Assembly: GCA_947396885.1 (NCBI GenBank)
Contig: OX377205.1
Span: forward strand, 75,116,969-75,180,968
Source: Heligmosomoides polygyrus polygyrus
Taxonomy: Eukaryota > Nematoda > Chromadorea > Rhabditida > Heligmosomidae
Reading direction: 5' to 3'
DNA: 64,000 bases
The position numbers and the translations under genes were made by a program. The notes under the pieces are model-generated. The model made no database searches. It saw only the letters and a program-made list of their open reading frames with translations, and was not told the origin of the DNA. Shown piece by piece: positions 1 to 9,871 of the stretch. The stretch's first letter is position 1, and each line of letters starts with the position of its first letter.

Positions 1-19
1 GGGAGGACATATAGATATG

Positions 20-365
20 TGCATAGATACCGCATGAACTCAGTGGCCACCAGCTCCAGGTCCCCTGCTAGTTCACGGATGCGACGATGGGGATCCTCCG
101 GAACCAGCTCCAGGCGCTCTTAATTCAATGCAACTGGCCTTCCAGACCGTGGTCAGTCCTCCTAGCAGAAGTCTCCGTTCTTGAACGTCCGGAGCAATAA
201 TTTCGCTGTCTCGTAGGAGACAGTGACACCCATCGTTCTACATGTGTTACCCATCGCGACTGTTGCACTGCTTTGCCTCCTGAACTCGTAAAGCGGGAAC
301 GGTGGAGCTTGCTTGCAGTCGAGAACGATTTTCTCTGCCATAGTCGTAACGGAATATGACGACAA
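20..365 (-). pseudogene. mariner-family transposase, N-terminal HTH part, decayed
   Basis: Read on the minus strand, this stretch gives a helix-turn-helix region of the mariner kind: a first helix region around 'LYEFRRQSSATVAM', then 'RTFKNGDF', a stop codon, and immediately after it a recognisable 'PRSGRPVALN' linker followed by 'EDPHRRIRELAGDL'. In intact mariner transposases the FKNGDF-LEDRPRSGRP block joins the two N-terminal HTH motifs, so the order is right. The in-frame stop between the two halves and an unclear continuation toward the window edge mark it as a remnant. The catalytic domain would lie left of position 1, if it survives. Confidence 0.6.
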
Positions 366-1424
366 TAGTGGTGAATGCAGGTCAGGTCAGCCCATATGTT
401 ATTTGGGTTATCTGGAGAAGGTTCCAGAACATTTTTCGAAAATGTGGCGAAACGCAAAAGTGAGGGAGGGAAGCTTTCCTTACAGCTTATTATTAATTTA
501 TCCACTACAAAGAGTGCGCCAGCAAAAAGAGCAGGTAGAGCAAAACGCGTCACGATGCTAATGCAACGAAAAAAAGGTCGGTAAAAATCAGATTTATAGT
601 GATGAAAACTGTTCAGGCACAAGAGAAAAATCAAAAGCAGAAGTAATTTCTACTTAAGCAGGTCGCATACAGTGAAACCGGCCTTTAAATGTTTCCGCTA
701 TCCGCACCTGCTGTGCATGGTGCCCTCAATCTTCAAGCGTCGCAGTTCCATGCTGAAACTTAGGAAGATGGGTGGGATGGGAAAAACGCCAACTATCCTC
801 GTGAAACCATGAAAGACGCTAAAGGAAGCGTTTAAAGTTAAACTAGTTTAAAGTGGTGAAGCAGCCAAGAGGAGAAATCTCTAAGGCAGTTCTAGAGGTC
901 AGGTCAAGGCTGAGAGCCCTCATCTGACACTGATTTCTGGCCATTCAGGGCGACAAAATCTATAAGAACTGAATCATTGCCGCGATTTGGACGAAAAAGG
1001 GCATCCAAGCTCATCTGATTCCCTTGGAAGCGTGCATTTTTTCAACAGAAAGAATGGCATATGCCGAAAGGTGCACACCCCTTCTTACGCCATCCTAACA
1101 CACTGCCGCTTTCGGTGTTCGCGCTTGCTCCAGACCCCTCTTCAGCTATTCAGAAATTTGGGGGAGACACTTGATGTCCGTAATCGGAAGGCACTCACTT
1201 ATGCATAGATGGCGATGCCGTAGAGATACTCGATGACACAGCGGAACGCGCTTCTACTAAGAGTCTACGCGTGTGCCCGTAGAAATTCTCCAAGCATTGG
1301 AAGGAACAGCGCATAACAGACGGTGTTCATCAGGCAGTATGCGTTACTGACTCCAGTTCTACAGACCGTCTTGTAGGAAAGTTGAGTGGGAGTGGCCAAT
1401 CGAAGGAGTTCTTTATCTTTCCAA
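366..1424. other. no gene recognised
   Basis: Mixed-composition DNA with only short overlapping ORFs in several frames, none with a recognisable motif or a convincing splice pattern. No inverted or tandem repeat was noticed. Confidence 0.4.
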
Positions 1425-1500
1425 GACTAACTTGATACCAATTCGTAGAGAGTAGGATGGAAGGCTTGGTTGGTCTGGGCACGAACGGGCAAAATATGTG
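1425..1500 (-). repeat. tRNA-derived SINE, fragment
   Basis: Contains the body motif of the local SINE in reverse orientation ('GGAAGGCTTGGTTGGTCTGG' and the preceding 'ACCAATTC' block). Only the middle of the element survives. Confidence 0.5.
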
Positions 1501-2406
1501 TCCTATACATAAGAACTGGTGTCTTCTTCCAACTCAACATAGCGCTGGGAAATTTTTGCAAAAGTTGGAATAATCTATAACCTCGAATGTCAAGCATGGA
1601 ACCAGAATTGCATTATTGAGGACAGAAGGGCACCTGCTGTTCATGATGATGAACATAGGGCCAGTAATGGAAGAAGTAACATAACGACTCCCTTGGGTAA
1701 GCTAAGCAGAAGAACCCTATGCACGATTTTGACTCGCGAAGCAGGCATTTCCTCGAAAAAAGCACCGGTACCATCATGGATTTCATCCTTAAGTGCGCGG
1801 ATGAAGAAGCAGAATGAGTGCCCCTCCGTAACAGCTGATTTTGTGTCGTTTTGTCCGCACTGGAAGTTATAGTATGATCGGTAGTGATAAGTGTGTCGTT
1901 AAGAAAGGTGCTCGTTTAGAGAGCATACTGTGTGTAGTCACTGAGGTTACGGTTTTCTACTACCGCAATAAGATCTCAGAAAGTGGATAAGGGCTTGGTC
2001 GGATAAGAGCAACATACGAACCGTGGAACAACTTTTAGGTCACCGGAAACAGGGACCAGGTCGAGAAATTAGGTCGCTCAATAAATAATGGTACGCCTTA
2101 TAAACTCCTTCGCCATTAAAAGTATGACCTTCAAACATCAAATCCTGTACTACACATTGAATCTGTGTACATATCTAACATCTTTGATTCCGAAGTCTTC
2201 CGAATATTCAGAATGAAGACGGAGCAACGTTTTACGTTGCCTGTCCACGCTCCAATAAAGGAAATAAGGTATGAGGTAAATACCGTTCCGCCGTCTTCAT
2301 AGGCACAACCTTCCACGACTGACTGTAGCAGTGTCGCTACAACTCGTTGTTAGGAGACCAGTGGCGTTCGCTTATGTCCGTGTTTTAGCGCTATATTTTT
2401 AGACAA
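1501..2406. other. no gene recognised
   Basis: AT-leaning DNA with stop-rich frames. A short minus-strand ORF (2131-2316) has no recognisable features. Confidence 0.4.
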
Positions 2407-2418
2407 CTATCCTAAAGT

Positions 2419-2742
2419 CATTAATGTATAGTTGTCGTGAAGTGGGCGCGTGTGGCGCAGTCGGAGGAGGCGCGACTGTAGCGTGCACCCGATACCAGGT
2501 TCCTGGATCGGATTTCCCGCCCAGGCCAACCAAGCCTTCCATCCCTCCGGGGTCGGTGAATTGGTACCAGACTCGTCTGGGAAGGATAAAGCGCTGACTT
2601 GTTCATCGGCTGGCCACCGCAAGTCATTGTACGGCCAAATACGCATTCATGTCGCCTCCACGACATCCCGTAGAAGTAGAATGCGCTGGCGCATCCCAGA
2701 AGGGATTGAGTAACGCCGCCCTTTATCCTTTATCCTTATCCT
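2419..2742 (+). repeat. tRNA-derived SINE, near full length
   Basis: The 5' part carries a Pol III A box-like 'GTGGCGCAGTCGG' (2451-2463) and a degenerate B box ('GGTTCCTGGATCGG'), followed by the conserved body ('CCAACCAAGCCTTCCATCCC', 'GGCCACCGCAAGTCATTGTA') and a 3' tail of repeated CCTTTAT. 'TATCCTAAAGT' occurs at 2408-2418 and again at the 3' end (about 2736-2746) and is a plausible 11-bp target-site duplication. This copy is one of the best preserved and serves as the reference for the others. Confidence 0.85.
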
Positions 2743-2749
2743 AAAGTAC

Positions 2750-3805
2750 AACAGTACCTAGATTTTGATTTAATTCTGTTTAGCAGTTTCCGGGATCTGA
2801 GCCATAGAGCTCTATGACAAGAAAATCGGAATTTTCGGCACTCACAAAGCAGGAAAAGAGGTTTGAACTCTTTGACTTTCCAAAATTCGTATATGTTATG
2901 TGCACTTTTCAAACTTACTTTAAACATGCTATCCTTTTTTGTAATGGTACAAAAACTCCTATCAAGTGGTTCAGTAAATTGTCTACATAAGGGCGGGAAT
3001 AACTTTCAGCCTAACCTATTACCTCACGTTATTTATGTTTGCTGGCAGAAGCTCAGGAACACTTTTTTTATAATAATCGAAGTATTATCCATTGTAGGCC
3101 TTTTCCAGGTCTGCCGCTATTCCAACGCTATTTCGTTCCTTTCCTCGCCGTTGCGGAAGGATGCATAGTCAGGAAGAACGTTACAGCATGTTCGATCCCA
3201 TTCAAATGCGCCTTTTGTGGAAAACGGCCGCTCCCTGGCCCGACAATGTCCCTCTCTTCCGCAGGAAATGTCAGACGGCCGTCATGCACATGTGCTTCAT
3301 TCGGGGCTCAAAGACATAATTTGTACCGCATACTGCACATAACGTTTAATGTGTAGATGTTATGTGCAGCGTAATTTATCGTCGCGAGGTGACACAAAAA
3401 CTCGAATCCTCGTCTTCATCTTGGATGACTTCTTAGAGCGGCGATATGCAGCGACAGTTTTTCCCTTCGTATAGAACTCGAAGAGCGTTCCGATGGAGCG
3501 GTGCACACGTAACCAACGGCTAACCGCAATGAAAGGAATCACCTGGAACTCGAGTTTGCAGGAAGAGTTCGCCTAAAAAGCAGCCTAATGTAAGAGCGGA
3601 CATCCATTCCATTCAAACTTAACGCTGTTGTCCCGAAGAGGCGTCGAAACCACAGGTGTGCATTCAATAGATTTATAGATTTTAGCAAATTAACGAAGTT
3701 TCCGTCAAGATCTAGCTTAACGTCGTAACACAATTTTTCAGAAATTTCACGGATTTTCTCAGAAATTGCATTGTATCGAAGATTCATAGACAAACTTCGT
3801 GTGCT
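2750..3805. other. no gene recognised
   Basis: AT-rich, with short ORFs on both strands and no motif, splice pattern or repeat that I could recognise. Confidence 0.4.
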
Positions 3806-3820
3806 CAGTCTAGTAATATA

Positions 3821-4117
3821 ACAGATAAAGGATAAGGGACGGCGTTATTCAATCGCTTTTGGGATGTGCCACGCATTCTACTTCTACGTGATATCGTGGA
3901 GGCCATTTGAATGCGTATTTGGCCAGACAATGACTTGCGGTGGCCAGCCGACGAACAAATCAACGCTTTATCCTTCTCATACAGGTCTGGTACCAATTCA
4001 CCGACCCCGGAGGGATGGAGGGCTTGGTTGGTCTGGGCGGGAAATCCGAACCAGGAACCTGGTATCGGGTGTACGTACATACTGTCGGCGCCTCCTCCGA
4101 CTGCGCTACACGCGCCC
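3821..4117 (-). repeat. tRNA-derived SINE, full length with TSD
   Basis: Reverse-oriented copy: the tail (ATAAAGGATAAGG) lies at the left and the tRNA-like head (GCGCTACACGCGCCC on the plus strand) at the right. The flanks 'AGTCTAGTAATAT' (3808-3820) and 'AGTCTAGCAATAT' (4118-4130) form a 13-bp target-site duplication with one mismatch, as expected for LINE-driven retroposition. Confidence 0.85.
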
Positions 4118-4130
4118 TAGTCTAGCAATA

Positions 4131-4741
4131 TGTGAAGGAAAATCTCTGAGAAAAATCACCATAAGATAGAGTTCTCGCTAGCAAAGTATCAATCGATCCA
4201 AAGGATTTGACGGGATCCTGATGAAATCTGTAAGAGGAAAGCTCACAATTCTCATTTCCGTCGCTAAACCACGAGTCAGATCGAATTTCCTAACTTATAG
4301 GAAGCTACTATAACGTAGTATACTCTCAAGTGATTCAAATTGTTGCCTGGCAGCTACAACGATTCGAAGATGCTGCATGCACTGCTGACACAGATAGTCC
4401 GGGAATTTCTCGATGACGTGTTGCACCGCTTGATTGACAGGATGGTTTACTTTCGTGTCACACATTATTTATTGTTGTTTTTTAAAGCTGTTTATGTTGG
4501 GCTTCCCTCTCTGTCTTAATAAACAGACGAACAAATAAATACTACAGAATATATAGATGGAAATGGTTGATGAGACGAAATAGGCCGCTCTTCCCTCCCG
4601 TATGTGGCGTTGTGTCCCTTCAGGCACCACCACCCGTCGCATGAACTTGCTCGAGAGCCCTAACATATTATCATAAGGCAGCCAGCCACTGGGCATCTCC
4701 GGCAAGAGAGGATTAGAAATCGAAATCAAAATACACCATTT
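4131..4741. other. no gene recognised
   Basis: AT-rich intergenic DNA; short ORFs only. Confidence 0.4.
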
Positions 4742-5229
4742 GGCCGTCAAACTGGGCACCTTTCAATTCGAAGTAGGTGACCAGATTTAACTAAGCACTT
4801 TCTGCGTTAAAAGCAATTTTCGATTCATTTGCAAGGTAAATTTTCCTGAAAATTTGTGAATCGCTTGTACCAAAAGTGCACAAACTGCATGATATCTTAT
4901 GATTTTTTAAGAGAGCAATTTTATGCTTATTTCCAAACGCAAGAAAGAAGCCACTTTTTAATGTATTCACAAAAAGAGATCGCTCCATGCATGTACTCGT
5001 CTGCAGTTCTCGTTCGACTGATAATTTAGATGCAGCTTGCTAGAAGTTGCAAAGTCAAGATATGCGTGCTATGTTTTCTACAACCTCTTCTGGTTCACTG
5101 TTGATTACATATATAGATCCACGCAAGCAGGATTTTTGCTATTAGAAAAATGAAAGTCGCACCGTGAGAAGAGAAGAGTTTTTATGTCGACATTTCCTCA
5201 AAACACAATGAAATATTGCTGGTCTGCAC

Positions 5230-6514
5230 CAGGCGTGTGCGTTTACCGGTTAAGGATTTACCGGTTTAACAGATTTACCGGCATTTTCGCGATAAATTCT
5301 TTTAACGAAAATTTCCGGTAAAGTCCCAAATTTTCCGGAAAATTTAAAGACTTTTTTCATACAGAATCATGTTTCTATCCATTGAATGGAGAAGGAAACC
5401 CACTACCGATCTCAGTTTAGAAGCGATTGCTTCTATCCTCTCTGATAACTTTCTATTAGCGTTTGTGGTCCTCAACCTCATTAAAACATCCATGCCCATA
5501 TCAGGGGTGGATGGTACGCTCCAGTGTGAAAGCGCGCTCCACTGGAATAGACATCCCCCCACGACATGAGACAATTAGGACTAGAGATATTGAAGCTCTC
5601 AGAATAGACGATCGCCAGAGGAATAAGGAGCAGATACGCTCATGTCTTGCTCCCGTAATTTAGTCCAAGATGTAAGGCATCGGAATGAACTCCGCTAGTC
5701 TACCTGATCTGGCGTACTCTTAGGCCTCGTGCATACTTCCCATCGCCGCGATGGAATCCCGGCGACGAATTTTGCAGAGGGACGTGGAAGAATTTGAATC
5801 TCTCTGCGCTCGTCGCATCTCCCATCCCTCTGCAAGGAAGCGCGACGGCGATCCGTCCAGGACCAACGCTAAACACCGCGTGCGGCGAGAAGAAGTATGC
5901 CCCTGCCTTAAGCTGTTTCCCATATAAGAAAAGAAGGAAATTCGCTATCATGTCACATTTCGTTCTTTTTTTTTGAAGTGCCTGGTTTTGCTTCAAAGTA
6001 CAGCTTAATAATTCAAAAAAGTGGTAGTGTAAGATGTAAATCATTCCTTCATCGAATGAAACGATGATAATTGTGATAATTTCAAAAAGCAGTTAAACTG
6101 TTAATCCAAAAAGAAATATAGCAATATTCGATTGAATGTCGGATGCTCCAGAAATCTTTTTGGGTTTAATTAAGCTGTTTTAGAGTTTTAATTAGGCTTC
6201 TGTCTTTTTTTAAAGCACTCACAATGTAGATCATTACACTTGTAGATTGTCAGGCTTCCGCTTGCTTTGTTTGCTTTAGGATGACGTATGCATGGTAAAA
6301 TGAAGATCGTATGGTTTTTCTGAACGTGATTATGTTTTGGTGAAAAGCTTTAGGCTTTTTTACATTACCGCCGCCCAAAACCAGTTGTTTTTAAGGGAAT
6401 ATTAAATTTTAAAAAATAACGGATTTACCGAATTTACCGGAATTTATCGGCTAATTTCCGCGTTAAAAATATGCGGTAAAAAATTTGCCGGCAGCAAGTC
6501 AGCGCACACCCCTG
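5230..6514. mobile_element. non-autonomous hAT-family DNA transposon
   Basis: The ends are CAGGCGTGTGCG at the left and CGCACACCCCTG at the right (reverse complement CAGGGGTGTGCG), a typical hAT terminal inverted repeat. It is flanked by a perfect 8-bp target duplication GTCTGCAC (5222-5229 and 6515-6522), the length hAT transposases make. Both subterminal regions are rich in ACCGG/TTACCG motifs, the usual kind of hAT binding-site cluster. No complete transposase is seen inside. The GC-rich island at 5700-5930 stands out from its AT-rich arms. Confidence 0.85.
5751..5927 (+). CDS. 58-codon ORF carried inside the hAT element
   Basis: An ATG-started ORF of 58 codons with a basic, charged product (MESRRRILQRDVEEFESLCA at its start) in a GC-rich island within the otherwise AT-rich hAT element. 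I do not recognise the product. It may be a captured host exon, a decayed transposase piece or chance. There are no convincing splice sites. Confidence that it is translated is low. Confidence 0.2.
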   Translation: MESRRRILQRDVEEFESLCARRISHPSARKRDGDPSRTNAKHRVRREEVCPCLKLFPI

Positions 6515-6950
6515 GTCTGCACAATAAAATAAGCTTGATGATACCGTACTTGTGGTTAAATAACAAAAAACTTCATGGCAGTTCAAACAGTAAATTGACT
6601 TTTTGGGTAGGCTAATCTTAATTCTTTGAAGAAAGCCATGGTTCACCACTAAAACCAAATCTTTATTTGCTTTCTATAGAGGGTCCAGTCCAATTTTACA
6701 GGCGATCGATTTTATTTGGAGGAAGCCCGATTAGATTTAAAATGTGTTCAATTTTCATTAAAAGTGTCCAGTTCGACGTGGGAGTAGTGTACAAGACGCT
6801 TAAGCTGATCGTTTTTTCGTTTTAAGCAACTAAGGCAAGCCTATTTGTAATTTTTGATGAAACTTAACGATTTAGTGGAAAACTAACAAAAAAAATCTTC
6901 TAAAGTTTCATTGATAGTAATGGCGACCAAAATTTAATAATGCAAACCCC

Positions 6951-7256
6951 TGATCGAAACGTACCACTCTCAACCCAATCCTTCATTTTCCACGACGTGC
7001 TTGAAGAGCCATTCACCAGTGAGCTTGCGACAGCTCTGGTTTTTGCAGGCGTTTTTGCATTTTTTACGGACCCATGGGCTTTCGGCAGCCATTCTTCGCG
7101 CAGCCTCCGCTGTCGTCTCTCTCGAACGCGGAATGTCGGCTCATTTCCCGCCGCCATCAGATCTGGCAGTAGCGTATTCTGGAGGAAATGTAGCGTGCGC
7201 AGGGCTCGTTCGCAACGCCTCGAGCGCGATGACTCACTGCTAATGAATCGCAACAC
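6951..7256 (-). CDS. coding-like ORF, unrecognised
   Basis: The minus strand is open across this GC-richer island and gives an Arg/Glu-rich segment ('VRERRQRRLREEWLPKAHG'). A usable acceptor (TTTCCTCCAG) lies near the 7195 end and a GTGAAT donor follows about 160 nt later in the same frame. A second minus frame holds a Cys/Lys-rich run ('KKCKNACKNQSC'). I cannot choose between the frames or tie either to a family. Confidence 0.2.
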
Positions 7257-7361
7257 GAGAAACCGATCCCATTAGTGTCAGATGTCCGCGAAGGACTGCG
7301 CCACTGTTGTTTCTAGTGGAACTACAGTTGTTGCTATTTCAGGGCGGCGGACAAGCAGCAG

Positions 7362-7811
7362 TTACGTGACCTCCCCTTCCAGGTGCAGTAGAGGAACTTT
7401 CATCTGCTGCGCCTTTAATTCCACGAACTTCCACCTGCAGATAGTTGCCACTTCTTTGCACCCTTCCTCGCTCCAAGATGCACTGTTTTCCACGGAGCCG
7501 TCGCCTTCGTTGACGTCATAATTAAACATCAGAGGGAAGTCAACGAGGTGTTTTTCTCGAAGCGGTGTCGAACTGCACAACGCTAAAAGTCTTGGAGGAT
7601 TTCTTTTGCAGGTCAGCTTGTAATCGTGATCAATATGCGGGCTTCCTTTAAAAGTGCAGGTGAGCTGGTTAATTCTACAAAAGATCTTTTTAGAAAAAGG
7701 GCGCTGAACAGGGTAGAGTGAGGTAAGAAGACACAACAGCCACAAAATATCGTTGACGGGAGAAGTATGCGGGCTTCCTTGGAAAGTCATGAGGGGCACT
7801 GAGAACATCAT
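7362..7811 (-). CDS. 149-codon coding-like ORF, unrecognised
   Basis: A long minus-strand ORF for this AT-rich DNA. Its N-terminal part has a hydrophobic run (ILWLLCLLTSLYP) and its C-terminal half an acidic, protein-like stretch (FNYDVNEGDGSVENSASWSE). A donor-like CTGCAG|gtggaa occurs near the end, but the phase does not fit the next acceptor downstream. It could be an isolated exon or chance. Confidence 0.25.
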   Translation of the reverse strand: MMFSVPLMTFQGSPHTSPVNDILWLLCLLTSLYPVQRPFSKKIFCRINQLTCTFKGSPHIDHDYKLTCKRNPPRLLALCSSTPLREKHLVDFPLMFNYDVNEGDGSVENSASWSEEGCKEVATICRWKFVELKAQQMKVPLLHLEGEVT

Positions 7812-8305
7812 GGTCTCTCCGGAAAGGCTGATGAGGTCGAGAGCCTTGCGGTGATTTCGTTGCTAGACAGCTTCAAGATGTTCATGAACACCGCAAGCAG
7901 ATCCGCGGAAATGTGTTAAACCGCCTGAAAAGAATTTCAAGGCTGAACAGGCTCTAAGGAAAGTTGAACACCTCCTCCAGTGAACCGGAAACGCGATGGA
8001 GCTGACGGCATCTATGAACTCAAGGTATGACCAGCCCCACTCCCCGGTTTATAGTTGTTGGCTGAGGATCCCGAAAACCTAAGGTACGCAAGAAAGTAAA
8101 GAGTGAGAATTGCAGCTAGAAATGATGACGATGTACCGGTGCCTTCAGTATGAGCGCGATGGCTTCAATCTTCTCCAAGGTTAGAACCTTCAGCGCTAGA
8201 ATGATAGCCAATCCCCGGTAAATAAACGATCGGATAAACGTTTTCACCCGAAGCCGCCTTACTCGTTCTAATGACAGGATTGCGCCATGTATTACTACTC
8301 TCAAT
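7812..8305. other. no gene recognised
   Basis: Intergenic DNA. A short plus-strand stretch near 7985-8025 has AG/GT-like boundaries but no family resemblance. Confidence 0.3.
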
Positions 8306-8815
8306 AGGTGCGTGTAACGCAGTATCGAGGAGGTGTCGGGTGTCGCGTCCACTATACATTGGATCCGATCGAAAATCTTCGGATAATTGGATGATTCGAA
8401 TAACGCTATTTTGATGGACCCTGGATTTCTGGATGATTCGGGTAACGACGGTTTTGCGAACCTCGGATCTTTGGATGCTTCGGATCGAGTTATCCGAATC
8501 GGTTATCCGATAATGATTCATTCGGTCCAAGGTGTAGCGTCCACCCGCTACCAGGTTCCTGATTCCAATTTACTGCCCAGGCCAACCAAGCCTTCCATCC
8601 CTCCGGGGTCGTTGAATTAGTACCAGACTTGTCTGGGAAGGATGAAGCGCTGTGATGTTCATCGGCTGGCCGCCGCAATTCATTGTATGGTCAAATACGC
8701 ATTCAAATCTCCTCCACAACATCCTGTAGAAGTAGTGAATGGGTGGCGCATCCCAAAAGGGGGAGGGGATCTGAAGGATTGACGCCGTTCATTGCCCTTA
8801 TCCTTATTCCCACCG
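8306..8815 (+). repeat. tRNA-derived SINE interrupted by a MITE
   Basis: The SINE head (GTGTAACGCAGTATCGAGGA, from about 8310) stops at 8352 and the body resumes at 8545 (CCGCTACCAGGTTCCTGATT), running to the CCTTATCC tail near 8812. The gap is filled by the 178-bp insertion listed separately. The head and body are otherwise collinear with intact copies. Confidence 0.7.
8353..8530. mobile_element. 178-bp foldback element inserted in a SINE
   Basis: Flanked by GGTGTCGCGTCCAC (8339-8352) and GGTGTAGCGTCCAC (8531-8544), a 14-bp duplication of the SINE target with one difference. The ends are inverted (TTGGATCCGATCG against TTGGACCGAATGA in reverse complement). The interior has imperfect repeats of GGATGATTCG and GGTTATCCGA. 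Class unclear, because the duplication is long for a DNA transposon. Confidence 0.5.
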
Positions 8816-8888
8816 TCGAAAAAAATTCTACAAATTTCGCAATCCCCTTGGCCACGCTTGTGACCACCAGAAGTCAGCTGCTGCTTAC

Positions 8889-9006
8889 CCATTTCGAAAG
8901 TGGAACGAGCATGCCTGTGTCTTCAGTGGCTCCACGAGGTGCCTCCCTGTAGAGTTTGTCCTCGTGCACTTCTTGCACGCGCTTTCCAGCTAACATTGCT
9001 GTGTCC
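8889..9006 (-). CDS. probable internal exon, unrecognised protein
   Basis: Bounded by an excellent acceptor (long pyrimidine tract TTTTTTCTTTCCTCCCAG) and a good donor (TGG|gtaagc). In the one open frame it encodes about 39 residues with a mixed charged composition (DTAMLAGKRVQEVHEDKLYR at its start). It enters in phase 2 and leaves in phase 0. It may belong to a gene running further left on the minus strand, or be an alternative 3' exon of the Ly6-like gene, whose last exon has a phase-2 donor-like site (CTTCT|gttaag) near 9674. No downstream partner exon was found. Confidence 0.4.
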
Positions 9007-9009
9007 CTG

Positions 9010-9654
9010 GGAGGAAAGAAAAAAGCCGTGGCTAGGACAGGATATGGTCGATTCCCCCTGATTAGGCTCCGACCAGGATTTGTCCGACTTTTTTGATCGG
9101 CGAAGAACGTGCTGATTCGGGGAACTACTCGCTGCGGGACAATGAGATTTCCTGCATGCCAGAGCTCGTCGACTGCGGTACGGCTACTCCTTCTGTTCGA
9201 CCACTCCATATTTACATCTTCTATTCTTAAAGCAAGATAAGACTCTTCAACTATGCACAGATTCAAAGTAGAACACCAATCAATACACATCAATCAATAA
9301 ATCAAAAACGGAGTGTCAATAGTCAACAGAACGAAAGCAGCAGCAGCGGCGGCGGTCGCAGCACCAGTGTAAGTAGTACCGTTTCTAGTGTGTCATCAAG
9401 TAGCGGAGCAGCAGACGAAAGGCGGGATCGATCAATATCGATCGATGTCGATCGCCAGCAAAGTGAGAGGTAGAGCGTCGTGGTGTCTACATCGGCCGTC
9501 GGCAGATGACGACATGCGATGACGTCATAGGAAATCGGAAGAAGTGATATATCACTAGCGAAGATCATAGTTAGAGAAAGGGAGGTCGATAGTGAAGCGC
9601 AAGCGTCTAAGTGGAACCGAACCATCGAACCGCTTTGCGGCATCAATCAATAAA
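9010..9654. other. 3' flank of the Ly6-like gene
   Basis: No assured gene. The plus strand has an open Ser/Arg-rich stretch (about 9229-9473) with a strong donor-like CCAGT|gtaagt inside, but no start codon and no partner exon. Confidence 0.3.
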
Positions 9655-9871
9655 TCAATGTCGATCTCTTAACAGAAGGAGCAACGACGACGTGTAGGCA
9701 ATCGATAATATCAACGATATCGTTGGCGACGAAGAAGATGTCTCCTGTTCGTCGTAGTCGTCGTCGTCGGGTTTTTTGAGCGTTTCTTTGTGCTTCTGCA
9801 CCCTCTCGCGTTTTCGCAGAGTATCTTCTTCGGTCTGTCGTCGTCTTTCGTCCGCTCGAGCTCTTTCTCTT
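9655..9871 (-). CDS. Ly6-like gene, terminal exon
   Basis: The acceptor TTTTTTGCTTTTTAG follows a 3.5-kb intron. The first base completes an Arg codon from the previous exon and the coiled coil continues without a break (RERARADERRRQTEEDTLRK). Then come an acidic run DDDDYDE, a Ser run, a hydrophobic segment and a TGA at 9655. All three frames are open in part of the exon; this frame is chosen by phase and by continuity of the coil. Confidence 0.65.

Larger units (their letters stand above)
4742..6783. mobile_element. possible third copy of an 800-bp inverted-repeat element, split by a hAT
   Basis: The right end ('AGTGTCCAGTTCGACGTG', 6763-6780) matches in reverse complement the termini of the element at 48764-49567. 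The left end near 4742 (CCGTCAAACTGGGCACC...) resembles the other terminus. Subtracting the hAT insertion at 5230-6514 and its duplicated target leaves about 750 bp, close to the size of the two other copies (39264-40060 and 48764-49567). The left end is weakly matched, so this is inference. Confidence 0.4.

Noticed and set aside
2407..2713. Overlapping ORFs on both strands of each SINE copy
   Set aside because: They recur with the same peptide in every SINE copy and start inside the tRNA-like head or body; they are shadows of the repeat, not genes.
7195..7440. Intron joining the ORFs at 7362-7811 and 6951-7256
   Set aside because: With the best donor (CTGCAG|gtggaa) and acceptor (TTTCCTCCAG) the phases give an early stop.
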